Below the pieces are notes generated by a model that searched no databases, had not been told where the DNA came from, and saw only the letters and a list, made by a program, of their open reading frames with translations. This document shows positions 1-8,003 of a stretch of 13,389 nt of DNA, in pieces. The first letter of the stretch is position 1. Every line of letters starts with the position of its first letter. Origin of the DNA: Candidatus Zixiibacteriota bacterium. GTDB taxonomy: Bacteria; Zixibacteria; MSB-5A5; GN15; FEB-12. The stretch lies in assembly GCA_003641415.1 (NCBI GenBank), contig QNAG01000054.1, positions 1 to 13,389 on the forward strand. Reading direction: 5' to 3'. A program made the position numbers and the translations under genes.

Positions 1-480
1 GAACTCTCGAAGGCATTCTATGCTCTTGGAATTATTGGTGTTGGCGAAGCAGCGGCGCGTACACTTGCAGAACAATGCGGTTCATTGGCGGCAATTGAGA
101 ATGCTACAGTCGAGACATTGGAGGAAATCGATAGTATCGGCCCCGTGATAGCTCGCAACATCCGCGACTTTTTTCATAATGAGGGTAACAAGGTAATGCT
201 TCAGAGGATGCGAGAGGGGGGAGTTGTGTTTCCAGACCATAAAGAAATAAAATCGAAAAGCAGCCTCGCTGGGAAGCAGTTCGTTATCACAGGTACTCTT
301 TCTCAACCAAGAGAGCATTTTAAGAAGCTCATTGAGGATAATGGGGGCAAAGTTGCAACTTCGGTATCGTCAAAAACAGATTTCCTTCTGTGTGGTGCTG
401 ATGCCGGTTCCAAGCTGGATAAAGCCCGCAAGATTGGAGTGGAAATAATCGATGAAGACCAGCTACAGCAACTGCTTTAA
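1..480 (+). CDS. ligA: NAD-dependent DNA ligase LigA, C-terminal part (5' end outside window)
   Basis: LigA seals nicks in duplex DNA during replication and repair, using NAD+. Only the last 159 residues are in the window; the family is usually about 670 residues, so the adenylation and OB domains lie upstream. The reading frame is open from base 1 and ends at TAA 478-480. Residues 1-75 are the helix-hairpin-helix region, with two hairpins visible as LGIIGVGEAAARTL and IDSIGPVIARNI. Residues about 85-159 form a BRCT domain (LAGKQFVITGTLS, then NGGKV, SVSSKTDFLLCG, AGSKLDKARKIGVEIIDE), which aligns closely with the end of E. coli LigA. The protein ends right after the BRCT domain, so the C-terminus is normal and complete. 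No tight partner lies downstream: the next gene starts more than 350 nt away and is functionally unrelated. Confidence 0.96.
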   Translation, partial: ELSKAFYALGIIGVGEAAARTLAEQCGSLAAIENATVETLEEIDSIGPVIARNIRDFFHNEGNKVMLQRMREGGVVFPDHKEIKSKSSLAGKQFVITGTLSQPREHFKKLIEDNGGKVATSVSSKTDFLLCGADAGSKLDKARKIGVEIIDEDQLQQLL

Positions 481-707
481 GGCTGACTCCATCCAAAAGC
501 AATCAGGGGGCAAAAAAACCATATCCCGGCTATGCATCATTCCTGGCGGAGGTGTCACCTCGATGAGATCGCAGAACTTGAAATCTGTGGTACAAAAGAA
601 CATGACTCACGCGTTGCCTCATTGTAGGATGTTACCGAAGTGATTGTTGAGATCAATCAACAAAACCGGACATTTCTACTTTGCCTTGACACAATCGATC
701 AAACTTC

Positions 708-735
708 TTGACAACTCATTGGACTGTATTATCTT
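708..735 (+). promoter_or_regulatory. sigma70-like promoter candidate for the protease operon
   Basis: A perfect -35 hexamer TTGACA (708-713) is followed after 16 nt by TATCTT (730-735), a 4/6 match to the -10 consensus. Transcription would start near 742 and leave a leader of about 95 nt before the ATG at 838. A second TTGACA lies 22 nt upstream (686-691), but has no good -10 box at standard spacing. This is sequence-only evidence, and the sigma factor preferences of this lineage are not known to me. Confidence 0.45.
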
Positions 736-823
736 AAGTTTTGTAAGGATTAAACGTTTCGCTAGGCTCGAGCGTCATTAATCAAAAGTCCTTCAAGCGG
801 TGGTACGCCGTTTTATAAATACC

Positions 824-827
824 GGAG
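824..827 (+). promoter_or_regulatory. ribosome binding site that sets the protease start
   Basis: GGAG lies 10 nt before ATG 838 but only 4 nt before the in-frame TTG at 832. This spacing favours ATG 838 and gives a clean signal peptide beginning MRLTIQK. Confidence 0.6.
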
Positions 828-837
828 ATTCTTGCCA

Positions 838-3800
838 ATGAGGCTAACAATACAGAAGATAGTTTTCATTGTGATGGCTGTCATTCTGGCGGTTTGTGTT
901 CATGCAACTGAACACCATTCCGGACCGGTTCCTAATAAGTTCATTGTCCGGTTAACTCCTCAAGCAGATATTAATCATCTGTCGCAAGCATTAGGCAAAG
1001 ACGACAGCTTCCATAAAATGACCAGGCTACGTTTACGCAGTGAACTTGATGGGGCTGAAGCATGGAACCGAACGTATATAATTCGCACCAGCGGGCAGTC
1101 TTTATCCGAAGCAGAGGTGGTTTCGATGCTGGGCAAGGACAACATCGAATACGTTGAACCGGATTACTACCTTGAGTTTTTCGATCTTCCCCACGATTCG
1201 CTGTTCCCAAATCAGTGGTATCTGTACAATATCGGACAGCCCTACCTCGCAATCGAACGAGTTCCGGGGGCTTACAATGATGAACTCATAACTCGCGTTG
1301 GCACGCCGGATAAGGATATTCGAAAGATTGGTTTCTATCAGACCCCTCCCTCTGAGACAACCCGGGTTGTGGTGGCTATAGTTGATAGCGGTATTGATAT
1401 TTTCCACCCTGATCTGGAAGGCCGGATATGGCGAAACCTGGATGAGGTGCCCTACAACGGCATCGATGATGATCACAACGGTATTGTGGATGACACCATC
1501 GGTTATGACGTGTCCGGTGATGTTTCCAATTTTCTTGACCCTGAGGGTGATATTGATCCGACTGATTACGTTGGCCATGGGACCCACTGTGCGGGTATTG
1601 TGGGAGCTAACTCCAACGATTTTGGGATAGTGGGTGTGGCTCCGTGGGTCGAGTTGATGCCGGTGAAAATTATGCCCAATGGAACCAGCGCCGTTGGAGC
1701 CGCTGGTATCCTGTATGCAGTCAATTCGGGAGCTAAAGTAATCAATGTGAGCTGGGGGTCACCTTTTGAATCGGTAGTGCTCAAGGAAGCCATTGATTTT
1801 GCCCGTCACAATGGTGCGCTGGTTTGTATTGCCTCGGGGAACACCGGCGACAACACCCGTTATTATCCAGCCGCATTCGATTCGACCTTTGTGGTCGGCG
1901 CTGGGAACTCTGATGGATTTATGACTGAGTTTTCCACTTATGGTGAACATATCGATATTATTGCTCCCGGTCAGGATATTCTCTCTCTTCGAGCGGCCGG
2001 CACTGATATGTATGGTCCATATCCAAGCCTGGAACCGGAAGTGCGTATCATTGCCGATAATTACTATATAGCTGATGGTACTTCGATGGCTACCCCTATG
2101 GTAGTTGGAGCAGCAGCACTGTTGCTTTCGGTTAGACCTGATCTCTCTCTTGAGGAGCTTCAAGACATTCTGCTGTTAGGCGCAACTGATTTGATTGATC
2201 CTCTAAACGCAGGAGATTCCCTGCCGGGTCCGGATACTTTGTGCGGATATGGATATCTGAATATCGATGCTTCCCTGGCTCTGTTGGAAGATGGCAGCGT
2301 TTTCATAGTAGAACCCGTTCATCGCAATCGTTACACGGATAACATTCCAATCAAAATAGCCTCAGTTGCCGGCTACACCGGAGGTTGGAATCTCGAATAC
2401 GCCTGGGGGCTAAACCCTGACGACTGGTCTTGGCTGAATTCCGGTGAAACTATCCCAAGCGACTCGTTGGCTTTCATTTTCAACGCGCCAGATATGTCGG
2501 GTTTTATCAGTTTCAGACTCACAGATGATTTTGGATCAATGTCGAGCGTTACCGTTACATATGTACGTTCCAATTATCTGGAGATAACGTCGCCATTTAA
2601 TGGTGAGGAGCTTTTTTATAATATCCCTATCTATGGCTCCGCCTATGGACTGGATTACGATTCAGTTGTGTTCTCATACCGCGATGGATTGGGGATGGTA
2701 GAGTGGCTTGGTTCCTCAACAGGAGAGTATTTCGACTCTTTGATGCTCGATTGGGTCGTTTCGGGATCCGACACTGGTTATTTTGTGATTTACGCTGACG
2801 GTTTTTTTGGCGATCAGACACAGGTGGATTCGGTTTCGGTACATGTGAAATCTGCTTTTGCGAACGGTTGGCCACAAGCTACCGGCGGCAGGGGGGGAAT
2901 GACGCCAGTGTGTGCCGATCTTGACCATGATGGAATCAACGAAGTGATAGTTACTACCACATCAGGTCTGATCGTATTTCGCGGTGACAACGGTGAAGTG
3001 GTCAGTGGATTTCCAGTTCTCGAGAATACTGACACAAGATGTGTGCCCGCTGTCTACGACCTTGACGGTGACGGTTTGGACGAAATAGTTTTAACCAGTA
3101 CAAATGGCATCCACATTGTTCACTACGACGGGTCGTCGTATGTTGAAGATGTTCTGCTTGAGTGCTACACTGGGCAAATACCCTACGAATACGCATATCC
3201 CAATCCAACTATTGGACAACTGCGGATAGATTCAAAGCCAGGAGCAACACCAGATTCAGCTATTCTCATATTGAACAAACTGGGGCAGATTCTTGCATAT
3301 CGATTCGACGGCAACCCTTACTTCTATGGATTGGAAGGACTTTTCGCACAGTTTAGCGATAGGATATCATTCTCCCATGGTATCGGCGGGGGTACCTCAC
3401 CTTTTGTTTCGGCTACGAATCTCAATGGCGACGATTGGTTCGAAGTCGTGGCTTCCTATACGTCGCCTTTTCCATATACTGGAGTAGGTGTATTCAACGG
3501 CGCCAACGGACAACCAACCTTCGACGAAGATTACGGCTCCGTTTTGAGTATCCCCAGTGTATACGGAACCGTTCTTGTTGATCTTGATGGTGATGATCTC
3601 CCGGAAATAGTTACGCTTGGATGGGAATCAGGAATGGTTCGGATTTGGGCTTTGGCGCGTGGTATTGAGAATTTGTCGGGTTGGCCTATTGATTTGCCTG
3701 ACGTAGTCGGTTGGATAGGTTCCTATCCCATTGCGGCTGACCTCGATTTGGATGGTAGTCCTGAAATCCTTTTTACTTTCTTTGAATACGATATTGCCTC

Positions 3801-4545
3801 GCTTTATATCTTCCGGGCCGACGGGACTCCGTATATTATCCGAGAGGGTCGACCAGTAGGCGAAGCTTTTTCCGCACCGGTAGCTTTTAGCACCCCGGGG
3901 GTAGCCAATCTCACTGGCGATTCTTTCCCTGAGATATTTTTCAGATCAGGCTATATATTGCCCGGTACTGGTCCCGAACGGCTTTATATTCTCGACCACA
4001 ACGCCAGCCCTCTTCCGGGCTGGCCCAGGAATACACCCGCCCGTGCCAACTGTGTTGTTTCTGCGCGGTATGCCCCACTAGTGGATGATATCGATGGTGA
4101 TGGCCTGGTTGAATTGGCTATACAGAGTGATGGTCATGAATTACTTGTGTGGAATTTTGATGCTTCAGTTGAAGATGGCCGGAATACTTTCCGCTTCCTT
4201 GGGGACAATCTTAATAGCGGCCACATGAACCCCATGCGGATTTCAACAGGAATAGATGAAGATGTTGCTATCAACCTGCCGCGAACTGTTACTCTTCATC
4301 AGAACTATCCCAACCCGTTTAATCCGACTACTAACATTGTGTTTTCTGTCCCCACTCGGAGACACGTTCGGCTGATTATTTACAATATACTCGGACAGGA
4401 AGTTGAGACACTCCTGAATAAAGATATCTGTGCCGGTTCACATGAGGTCAGGTTCGAAAGCGCTAACTACACTACGGGAGTGTACTTTTACCGACTTGAA
4501 GCTGGAGAAACAGTGCTAACCAGAAAGATGCTTCTGTTGAAATGA
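838..4545 (+). CDS. secreted subtilisin-like serine protease (S8) with FG-GAP/VCBS-type repeats and T9SS-type C-terminal sorting tail
   Basis: This is a predicted exported endoprotease of 1235 residues. Seen in order: a signal peptide (residues 1-23, positive MRLTIQK, hydrophobic core, VHA cleavage motif); a propeptide of about 90 residues (NKFIVRLTP to NIEYVEPDYYLE), typical of subtilisin inhibitor-type prodomains; and the S8 catalytic domain (about 170-485). The catalytic set is complete: Asp183 (AIVDSGID), His247 (GHGTHCAG), oxyanion Asn335 (ASGNTGD) and Ser416 (DGTSMATP). An Asp/Asn-rich loop, NGIDDDHNGIVDD, after the Asp motif is a likely calcium site seen in many S8 enzymes. Residues about 485-680 are probably beta-sandwich. 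About 690-1095 hold at least six D-x-D/N-x-D-G-x-x-E-type loops (such as DLDGDGLDEIVL, DIDGDGLVEL), as in FG-GAP/VCBS propellers. The last 90 or so residues are the sorting tail (QNYPNPFNPTTN to TRKMLLLK). The start is ATG 838 by RBS spacing; TTG 832 is the alternative. The gene overlaps its downstream partner by 4 nt. The natural substrate is unknown. Confidence 0.93.
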   Translation: MRLTIQKIVFIVMAVILAVCVHATEHHSGPVPNKFIVRLTPQADINHLSQALGKDDSFHKMTRLRLRSELDGAEAWNRTYIIRTSGQSLSEAEVVSMLGKDNIEYVEPDYYLEFFDLPHDSLFPNQWYLYNIGQPYLAIERVPGAYNDELITRVGTPDKDIRKIGFYQTPPSETTRVVVAIVDSGIDIFHPDLEGRIWRNLDEVPYNGIDDDHNGIVDDTIGYDVSGDVSNFLDPEGDIDPTDYVGHGTHCAGIVGANSNDFGIVGVAPWVELMPVKIMPNGTSAVGAAGILYAVNSGAKVINVSWGSPFESVVLKEAIDFARHNGALVCIASGNTGDNTRYYPAAFDSTFVVGAGNSDGFMTEFSTYGEHIDIIAPGQDILSLRAAGTDMYGPYPSLEPEVRIIADNYYIADGTSMATPMVVGAAALLLSVRPDLSLEELQDILLLGATDLIDPLNAGDSLPGPDTLCGYGYLNIDASLALLEDGSVFIVEPVHRNRYTDNIPIKIASVAGYTGGWNLEYAWGLNPDDWSWLNSGETIPSDSLAFIFNAPDMSGFISFRLTDDFGSMSSVTVTYVRSNYLEITSPFNGEELFYNIPIYGSAYGLDYDSVVFSYRDGLGMVEWLGSSTGEYFDSLMLDWVVSGSDTGYFVIYADGFFGDQTQVDSVSVHVKSAFANGWPQATGGRGGMTPVCADLDHDGINEVIVTTTSGLIVFRGDNGEVVSGFPVLENTDTRCVPAVYDLDGDGLDEIVLTSTNGIHIVHYDGSSYVEDVLLECYTGQIPYEYAYPNPTIGQLRIDSKPGATPDSAILILNKLGQILAYRFDGNPYFYGLEGLFAQFSDRISFSHGIGGGTSPFVSATNLNGDDWFEVVASYTSPFPYTGVGVFNGANGQPTFDEDYGSVLSIPSVYGTVLVDLDGDDLPEIVTLGWESGMVRIWALARGIENLSGWPIDLPDVVGWIGSYPIAADLDLDGSPEILFTFFEYDIASLYIFRADGTPYIIREGRPVGEAFSAPVAFSTPGVANLTGDSFPEIFFRSGYILPGTGPERLYILDHNASPLPGWPRNTPARANCVVSARYAPLVDDIDGDGLVELAIQSDGHELLVWNFDASVEDGRNTFRFLGDNLNSGHMNPMRISTGIDEDVAINLPRTVTLHQNYPNPFNPTTNIVFSVPTRRHVRLIIYNILGQEVETLLNKDICAGSHEVRFESANYTTGVYFYRLEAGETVLTRKMLLLK

Positions 4546-6686
4546 AGTTATTTCGATTCATACTTTTTTCCCTCTGTGGCTTGATAGCTATATCTACGGT
4601 CTACGGATCAACAGAGCCGGAAGGACCACTGTACCAGATGCTGTGGAACGATATGAATGCGGTGAAAGTTGTTGACGATCATTTTGCAATCAGCATTTCC
4701 GACAACTCGATAATCGTTAGCGAGCTTGTAGATAGTCTGCAAGCTTTTGAAATATCCCGTGTTGTTCCAGTCGACTATGCCCCAACGAGATTGAAAGAAT
4801 ATGATACTCTCCTGGTTGTATGTTCCGAAGATTTCAGCTTAAGCGCATACAGAATCAGCAGTCTTCCGGATCTGGAGTGTCTCTGGACTGTCAGTCCGGG
4901 AATCCCGTTTGCCGATTATGTTTTTCATGACAGGTCTCTTTATCTCTCGTCTTGGTATAACGGTCTGTGGAGATTTAGTTTTGATGCTTCTTTCGATGCA
5001 GTTTTCGTTGATTCGAGTATGGTTGGTATCATGATGACCCAGTTGGCAATTGAAGATGATACTCTGTATGCCCTTGATGAATACAATGGAATTATGCGAT
5101 ATGCCCTCGACGGGAACGGGTTTGGTCAGTTTATCGACTATTTGTATGTACCGAAGGAAACCTCTGGGTTCGTTTGCCTTGATACGACTTTACTGATACT
5201 TCTAAAGACTGATGGTGTTCTGATTGGTTCTTTTGATCACCAAGGTTCCGGAGTGACTGACTCATTAGTCGATGTTGGTCACCCTCGACGAATCTACAAG
5301 ACATCGGGCAAGATTGTGCTGGTGGAAAACCGGTATGTGCGAGTGATGGACTTAACGAATTTCGAGATAACCAGCATGGCTGAGATTGAAACAGGTGGGG
5401 TTGATGGAGACTTGTTTCAGTTCAAAGGACGTAATCACCTGATTCTTCCACGGAAAGGTGGTGGATTGATTGCCTTTGATTTACTGGATGTAAGCTACCC
5501 ACGCGTTGCGTTGCACCGTTCAGGACCGGTGAATGACTTGCTTCTTGTCGATGGGAAGCTAATCACCGGAGGTGGAGATAATCCTATTGATGTTTACACT
5601 CTTGATGCTGACCTGCTTCCTCAATATAACTATACTATGTATAAAGGGTTGAAAAATGTTCAGGCTCTGGATAACAATGGCGATACCTTAGTCGCATATT
5701 ATGCAGGCTTAAACAAAGTTATCTTCATGCTTAATGCCCTTGACCCTGATTCGTTCTATGTAGAGCGCTCATTCTTTCTTGATGATACCCTGACTGGAGA
5801 GCTGCAACTGCTTGACCACAAAATAGATACTCTAAGAGCGCTTATCGCTGTGGGTGAAACCAGCGTGCAAGCCTATACTATTTCCGATTCTGGGTTTGTT
5901 ACACAGATTGAGCCATGGCACTTCATAGGGCGTGTTTCTTCTGTCCTGGTTCACGACACATTGCTTTTTGTAGCCACTACCAAGAATCAAATTTGGACGC
6001 ATCGTATTATGCCCGGCTTTGAATTGGAACGGCTCTCAATTGTAGATATAAGCGCCTCCACATACGAATTGACATGGTTTGGGGACAGGCTGATGGTGTT
6101 TGTCCAAAATGATCTCGTGATCTATGACATGACTGACCCACGAAGTCCCCAAATTGATACAGTTATTAATTTGCCATTTACAGTGTTAGAATCGGAGTTG
6201 GTTGACGATAGATTGTACGCAATAGGTCCTGAGGGAATCGGCGTTTTCGATCTGACAAGCAGCCTTCCTGTACTTATGAGTGTAAGTGGCAAAGGAGGGT
6301 CGATGCTCGCTGTCGAGGGGAATGTCCTGGTCGCGTCCGATGGTACTTCACTGGATATCTACTATCTCTCGGATGATGATCAACCGGATACACCCCGGGA
6401 TCTGCCGGACGCATTCGTACTACAACAAAACTATCCCAACCCATTCAACGCTGGCACCACTATCAGGTATAGTCTACCTACTCGTTCTCATGTAAAGATT
6501 GACATTATTAACATTCTCGGTCAGAAAGTAAGGACGCTGGTTGATGCGGAACAGCCGGCTGATTCTTATGAAACCTATTGGGATGGCACCAACAGCAGCC
6601 GTCATACAGTTGCTACCGGAGTTTATTTCTATCGTTTTCGAGCGGGGGATATTTCTGTAACGCGCAAGATGTTGCTATTGAAGTGA
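4542..6686 (+). CDS. secreted beta-propeller-like (LVIVD-type) protein with T9SS-type C-terminal sorting tail
   Basis: A 714-residue predicted exported protein. The ATG lies inside the stop region of the protease gene (ATGA, 4-nt overlap), with no clear Shine-Dalgarno of its own, so translational coupling is likely. A signal peptide spans residues 1-22 (MKLFRF, hydrophobic core, VYG cleavage). Residues about 30-610 are all-beta in character, with repeating short strands ending in D-x-x-D/L-Y-A/V motifs. Two places resemble LVIVD repeats: AFDLLDVSYPRVAL near 310 and VIYDMTDPRSPQI near 525, followed by DDRLYAIGPEGIGVFDL. I infer a propeller, without assigning blade number. Residues about 622-714 are the sorting tail (LQQNYPNPFNAGTTI to TRKMLLLK), ending in the same octapeptide as the protease. 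No catalytic motif is visible. A scaffold, ligand-binding role or partnership with the protease is possible, but only inferred from the operon. Confidence 0.85.
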   Translation: MKLFRFILFSLCGLIAISTVYGSTEPEGPLYQMLWNDMNAVKVVDDHFAISISDNSIIVSELVDSLQAFEISRVVPVDYAPTRLKEYDTLLVVCSEDFSLSAYRISSLPDLECLWTVSPGIPFADYVFHDRSLYLSSWYNGLWRFSFDASFDAVFVDSSMVGIMMTQLAIEDDTLYALDEYNGIMRYALDGNGFGQFIDYLYVPKETSGFVCLDTTLLILLKTDGVLIGSFDHQGSGVTDSLVDVGHPRRIYKTSGKIVLVENRYVRVMDLTNFEITSMAEIETGGVDGDLFQFKGRNHLILPRKGGGLIAFDLLDVSYPRVALHRSGPVNDLLLVDGKLITGGGDNPIDVYTLDADLLPQYNYTMYKGLKNVQALDNNGDTLVAYYAGLNKVIFMLNALDPDSFYVERSFFLDDTLTGELQLLDHKIDTLRALIAVGETSVQAYTISDSGFVTQIEPWHFIGRVSSVLVHDTLLFVATTKNQIWTHRIMPGFELERLSIVDISASTYELTWFGDRLMVFVQNDLVIYDMTDPRSPQIDTVINLPFTVLESELVDDRLYAIGPEGIGVFDLTSSLPVLMSVSGKGGSMLAVEGNVLVASDGTSLDIYYLSDDDQPDTPRDLPDAFVLQQNYPNPFNAGTTIRYSLPTRSHVKIDIINILGQKVRTLVDAEQPADSYETYWDGTNSSRHTVATGVYFYRFRAGDISVTRKMLLLK

Positions 6687-6733
6687 GAAAATAGGTATCT
6701 TTCGAGGGCAACTCTGTATTTCAGCGAGTGTTT

Positions 6734-7885
6734 TTACTTCTTTTCTTCCAAGTCGCGCAAATCGACCTCATAACATGATCCAGTACGTTCGGGAACCTTA
6801 ACTGAACCAGGACGAATTGGAAGAGCGCTTGGAAAGCCTGTCGGGTCGGTAGTAGTATAACTCACCCAACCGTAGCTGCTGGAGAAATAGATAGCTGTCA
6901 AAATGTGATCCCAGGACTGAGCCAGAGCAGGAGGCGAATTCATAGCTCTGCCCTCAAGACGGAATGTCCACTCGCCGGCTTGTTTGTAATAGGTCCGGGT
7001 AACATAAGCAGGGAAGTAGTTCACATTGGTATTGACATAGCCCCCAAGTCCAGCTTGGGTGTAGTACGGGTATTGGGAAACGCCTCCCTCGGTTTCATCG
7101 ATCTGGATACGGGCGCTGTTGGCTCCGGTAGTGCCGCTGAGAAGCAGGTAGCACTTACCAATGAGAACGATATAGCCATCGTCGGGAATAGTAATTTCTA
7201 CTTCAACCAGGTCACTCATTTCTCCAGTCGACAGATCAATCAAATTAGAGCTTTGATATCCGGCAATGCCCGGTTCATCCAGTATTTCATAGGAGTTTAT
7301 GGCAGATTCTGGTATTATTACTGCAGAATCACCAACCCTACCACCCTGGAGAGTGATGCCGGGGTTTCCCTCAAAGTCAAGTAGTTGCAGAGATCCTCCG
7401 GAATCTACCACAGTTTTTAATACGACAAGTCCCGTATCATCGGAAACACAAAGTCCTTCAGCAACTGCTGAACGAGGTACTGATGTCAGCCGTGTTCTGG
7501 GTTCTATAGTCTCGCCCTCGATTGATATTTCAAGGTACAATTGTTCATGTTCAATGAAAATTGAACTGGACAACGAAGTCTGTGAGCCTAACAGGTGAAC
7601 GAACAAACCTTCAGTCGTCAACACTGTATCAGATTCCTGCCACAGAACGTTACTACCGGTTGAATCAGCATACAGAGAAAACCCTACAAAGTGTTCTCCG
7701 TCAACCACAGGGGTTCCCCCGGGCCATGTAAGCCTTCCCTGATATGAAATAAGAGTTTCACCAGCTATTACATCCACTGGATTACACATAGTCATAATGG
7801 CGACCGACAATATCAAAATAATGCAGAAACGCAGGAACTTAATACCTCGCAAACACTCATATATGAATATGTGTATTATCGACAA
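6734..7885 (-). CDS. exported protein of unknown function, N-terminal YQGRL-type beta domain
   Basis: Up to 383 residues. I do not recognise a named function. The N-terminus has a hydrophobic export segment (RFCIILILSVAIMT) with likely cleavage near DVIA/GETL. Directly after it comes ISYQGRLTWPGGTPVVDG, continuing to FSLYADSTGSNVLWQES and GLFVHLLGS. From memory this beta-rich module is frequent in exported proteins of FCB and PVC bacteria and resembles phage tail-fibre modules. The C-terminal half (about 225-355) is another predicted beta-sandwich with many Tyr and Trp residues. Unlike its three large neighbours it has no NYPNPF tail and ends in EEKK. The longest frame opens with TTG 7885, giving an odd 20-residue hydrophobic extension before the signal peptide. 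A promoter-like element covers that codon, so TTG 7852 or a later codon may be the true start. The gene converges on the propeller gene with a 47-nt gap and no obvious terminator between them. Confidence 0.75.
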   Translation of the reverse strand: MSIIHIFIYECLRGIKFLRFCIILILSVAIMTMCNPVDVIAGETLISYQGRLTWPGGTPVVDGEHFVGFSLYADSTGSNVLWQESDTVLTTEGLFVHLLGSQTSLSSSIFIEHEQLYLEISIEGETIEPRTRLTSVPRSAVAEGLCVSDDTGLVVLKTVVDSGGSLQLLDFEGNPGITLQGGRVGDSAVIIPESAINSYEILDEPGIAGYQSSNLIDLSTGEMSDLVEVEITIPDDGYIVLIGKCYLLLSGTTGANSARIQIDETEGGVSQYPYYTQAGLGGYVNTNVNYFPAYVTRTYYKQAGEWTFRLEGRAMNSPPALAQSWDHILTAIYFSSSYGWVSYTTTDPTGFPSALPIRPGSVKVPERTGSCYEVDLRDLEEKK

Positions 7886-7903
7886 TTATTCCCAAAACCG
7901 CAA
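7875..7903 (-). promoter_or_regulatory. sigma70-like promoter candidate for the 383-aa exported protein
   Basis: Reading the minus strand, TTGCGG (7903-7898) is followed after exactly 17 nt by GATAAT (7880-7875), a 5/6 match to the -10 consensus. The -35 match is weak (3/6). The element sits just after the terminator of the upstream VWA gene, where an independent promoter would be needed. Transcription would begin near 7868, which is downstream of the longest-frame TTG at 7885. Confidence 0.45.
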
Positions 7904-7932
7904 CCGCTGAAGTGCTGTTGCAACCGAGAGTG

Positions 7933-7964
7933 AAAAAGCCGCCTGCAATTTACTTGCAGGCGGC
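7933..7964 (-). terminator. strong intrinsic terminator of the VWA protein gene
   Basis: A perfect 11-bp GC-rich stem (GCCGCCTGCAA / TTGCAGGCGGC, 7938-7948 with 7954-7964) has a 5-nt loop. On the minus strand it is followed by five T residues (7937-7933). It lies 40 nt past the VWA stop codon. On the plus strand no T-run follows, so it works for minus-strand transcripts only. Confidence 0.93.
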
Positions 7965-8003
7965 CATTGTATAGATACCGCTTCACAGGCGGTCTCTCAG
8001 GGA

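Larger units (their letters stand above)
481..837. other. intergenic region between ligA and the protease operon
   Basis: This 357-nt stretch has no credible gene. A short open frame from 452 to 643 overlaps ligA and shows no recognisable protein character. The stretch holds an odd palindrome at 549-561 (GAGGTG-T-CACCTC), a short inverted repeat at 644-663 (TTGTTGA / TCAACAA), two perfect TTGACA hexamers at 686-691 and 708-713, an 8-nt palindrome GCTCGAGC at 766-773, and a weak leader hairpin at 795-813 just ahead of the ribosome binding site. None of the inverted repeats is followed by a T-run, so no clear ligA terminator is visible. Confidence 0.6.

Noticed and set aside
549..561. Palindrome GAGGTG-T-CACCTC after ligA as terminator
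   Set aside because: The loop is a single base and no T-run follows on either strand; at most it is an operator-like palindrome.
452..643. Open frame of 63 codons on the plus strand overlapping the end of ligA
   Set aside because: It starts inside the BRCT coding sequence in another frame, has no ribosome binding site and its product has no recognisable protein character.
641..663. Inverted repeats TGATTG/CAATCA and TTGTTGA/TCAACAA as a ligA terminator
   Set aside because: The two stems are alternatives, both AT-rich, and neither is followed by a T-run.
832..837. TTG at 832 as start of the protease
   Set aside because: The GGAG motif is only 4 nt away; ATG 838, two codons later, has normal spacing and a stronger start codon.
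6687..6733. Bidirectional terminator between the converging propeller and 383-aa genes
   Set aside because: Only a 4-bp stem (ACTC/GAGT) precedes the TTTTT run; too weak to call, though some termination there is likely.
6905..7384. Plus-strand open frame of 159 codons opposite the 383-aa gene
   Set aside because: It lies entirely antisense to a better-supported exported protein and lacks initiation signals.
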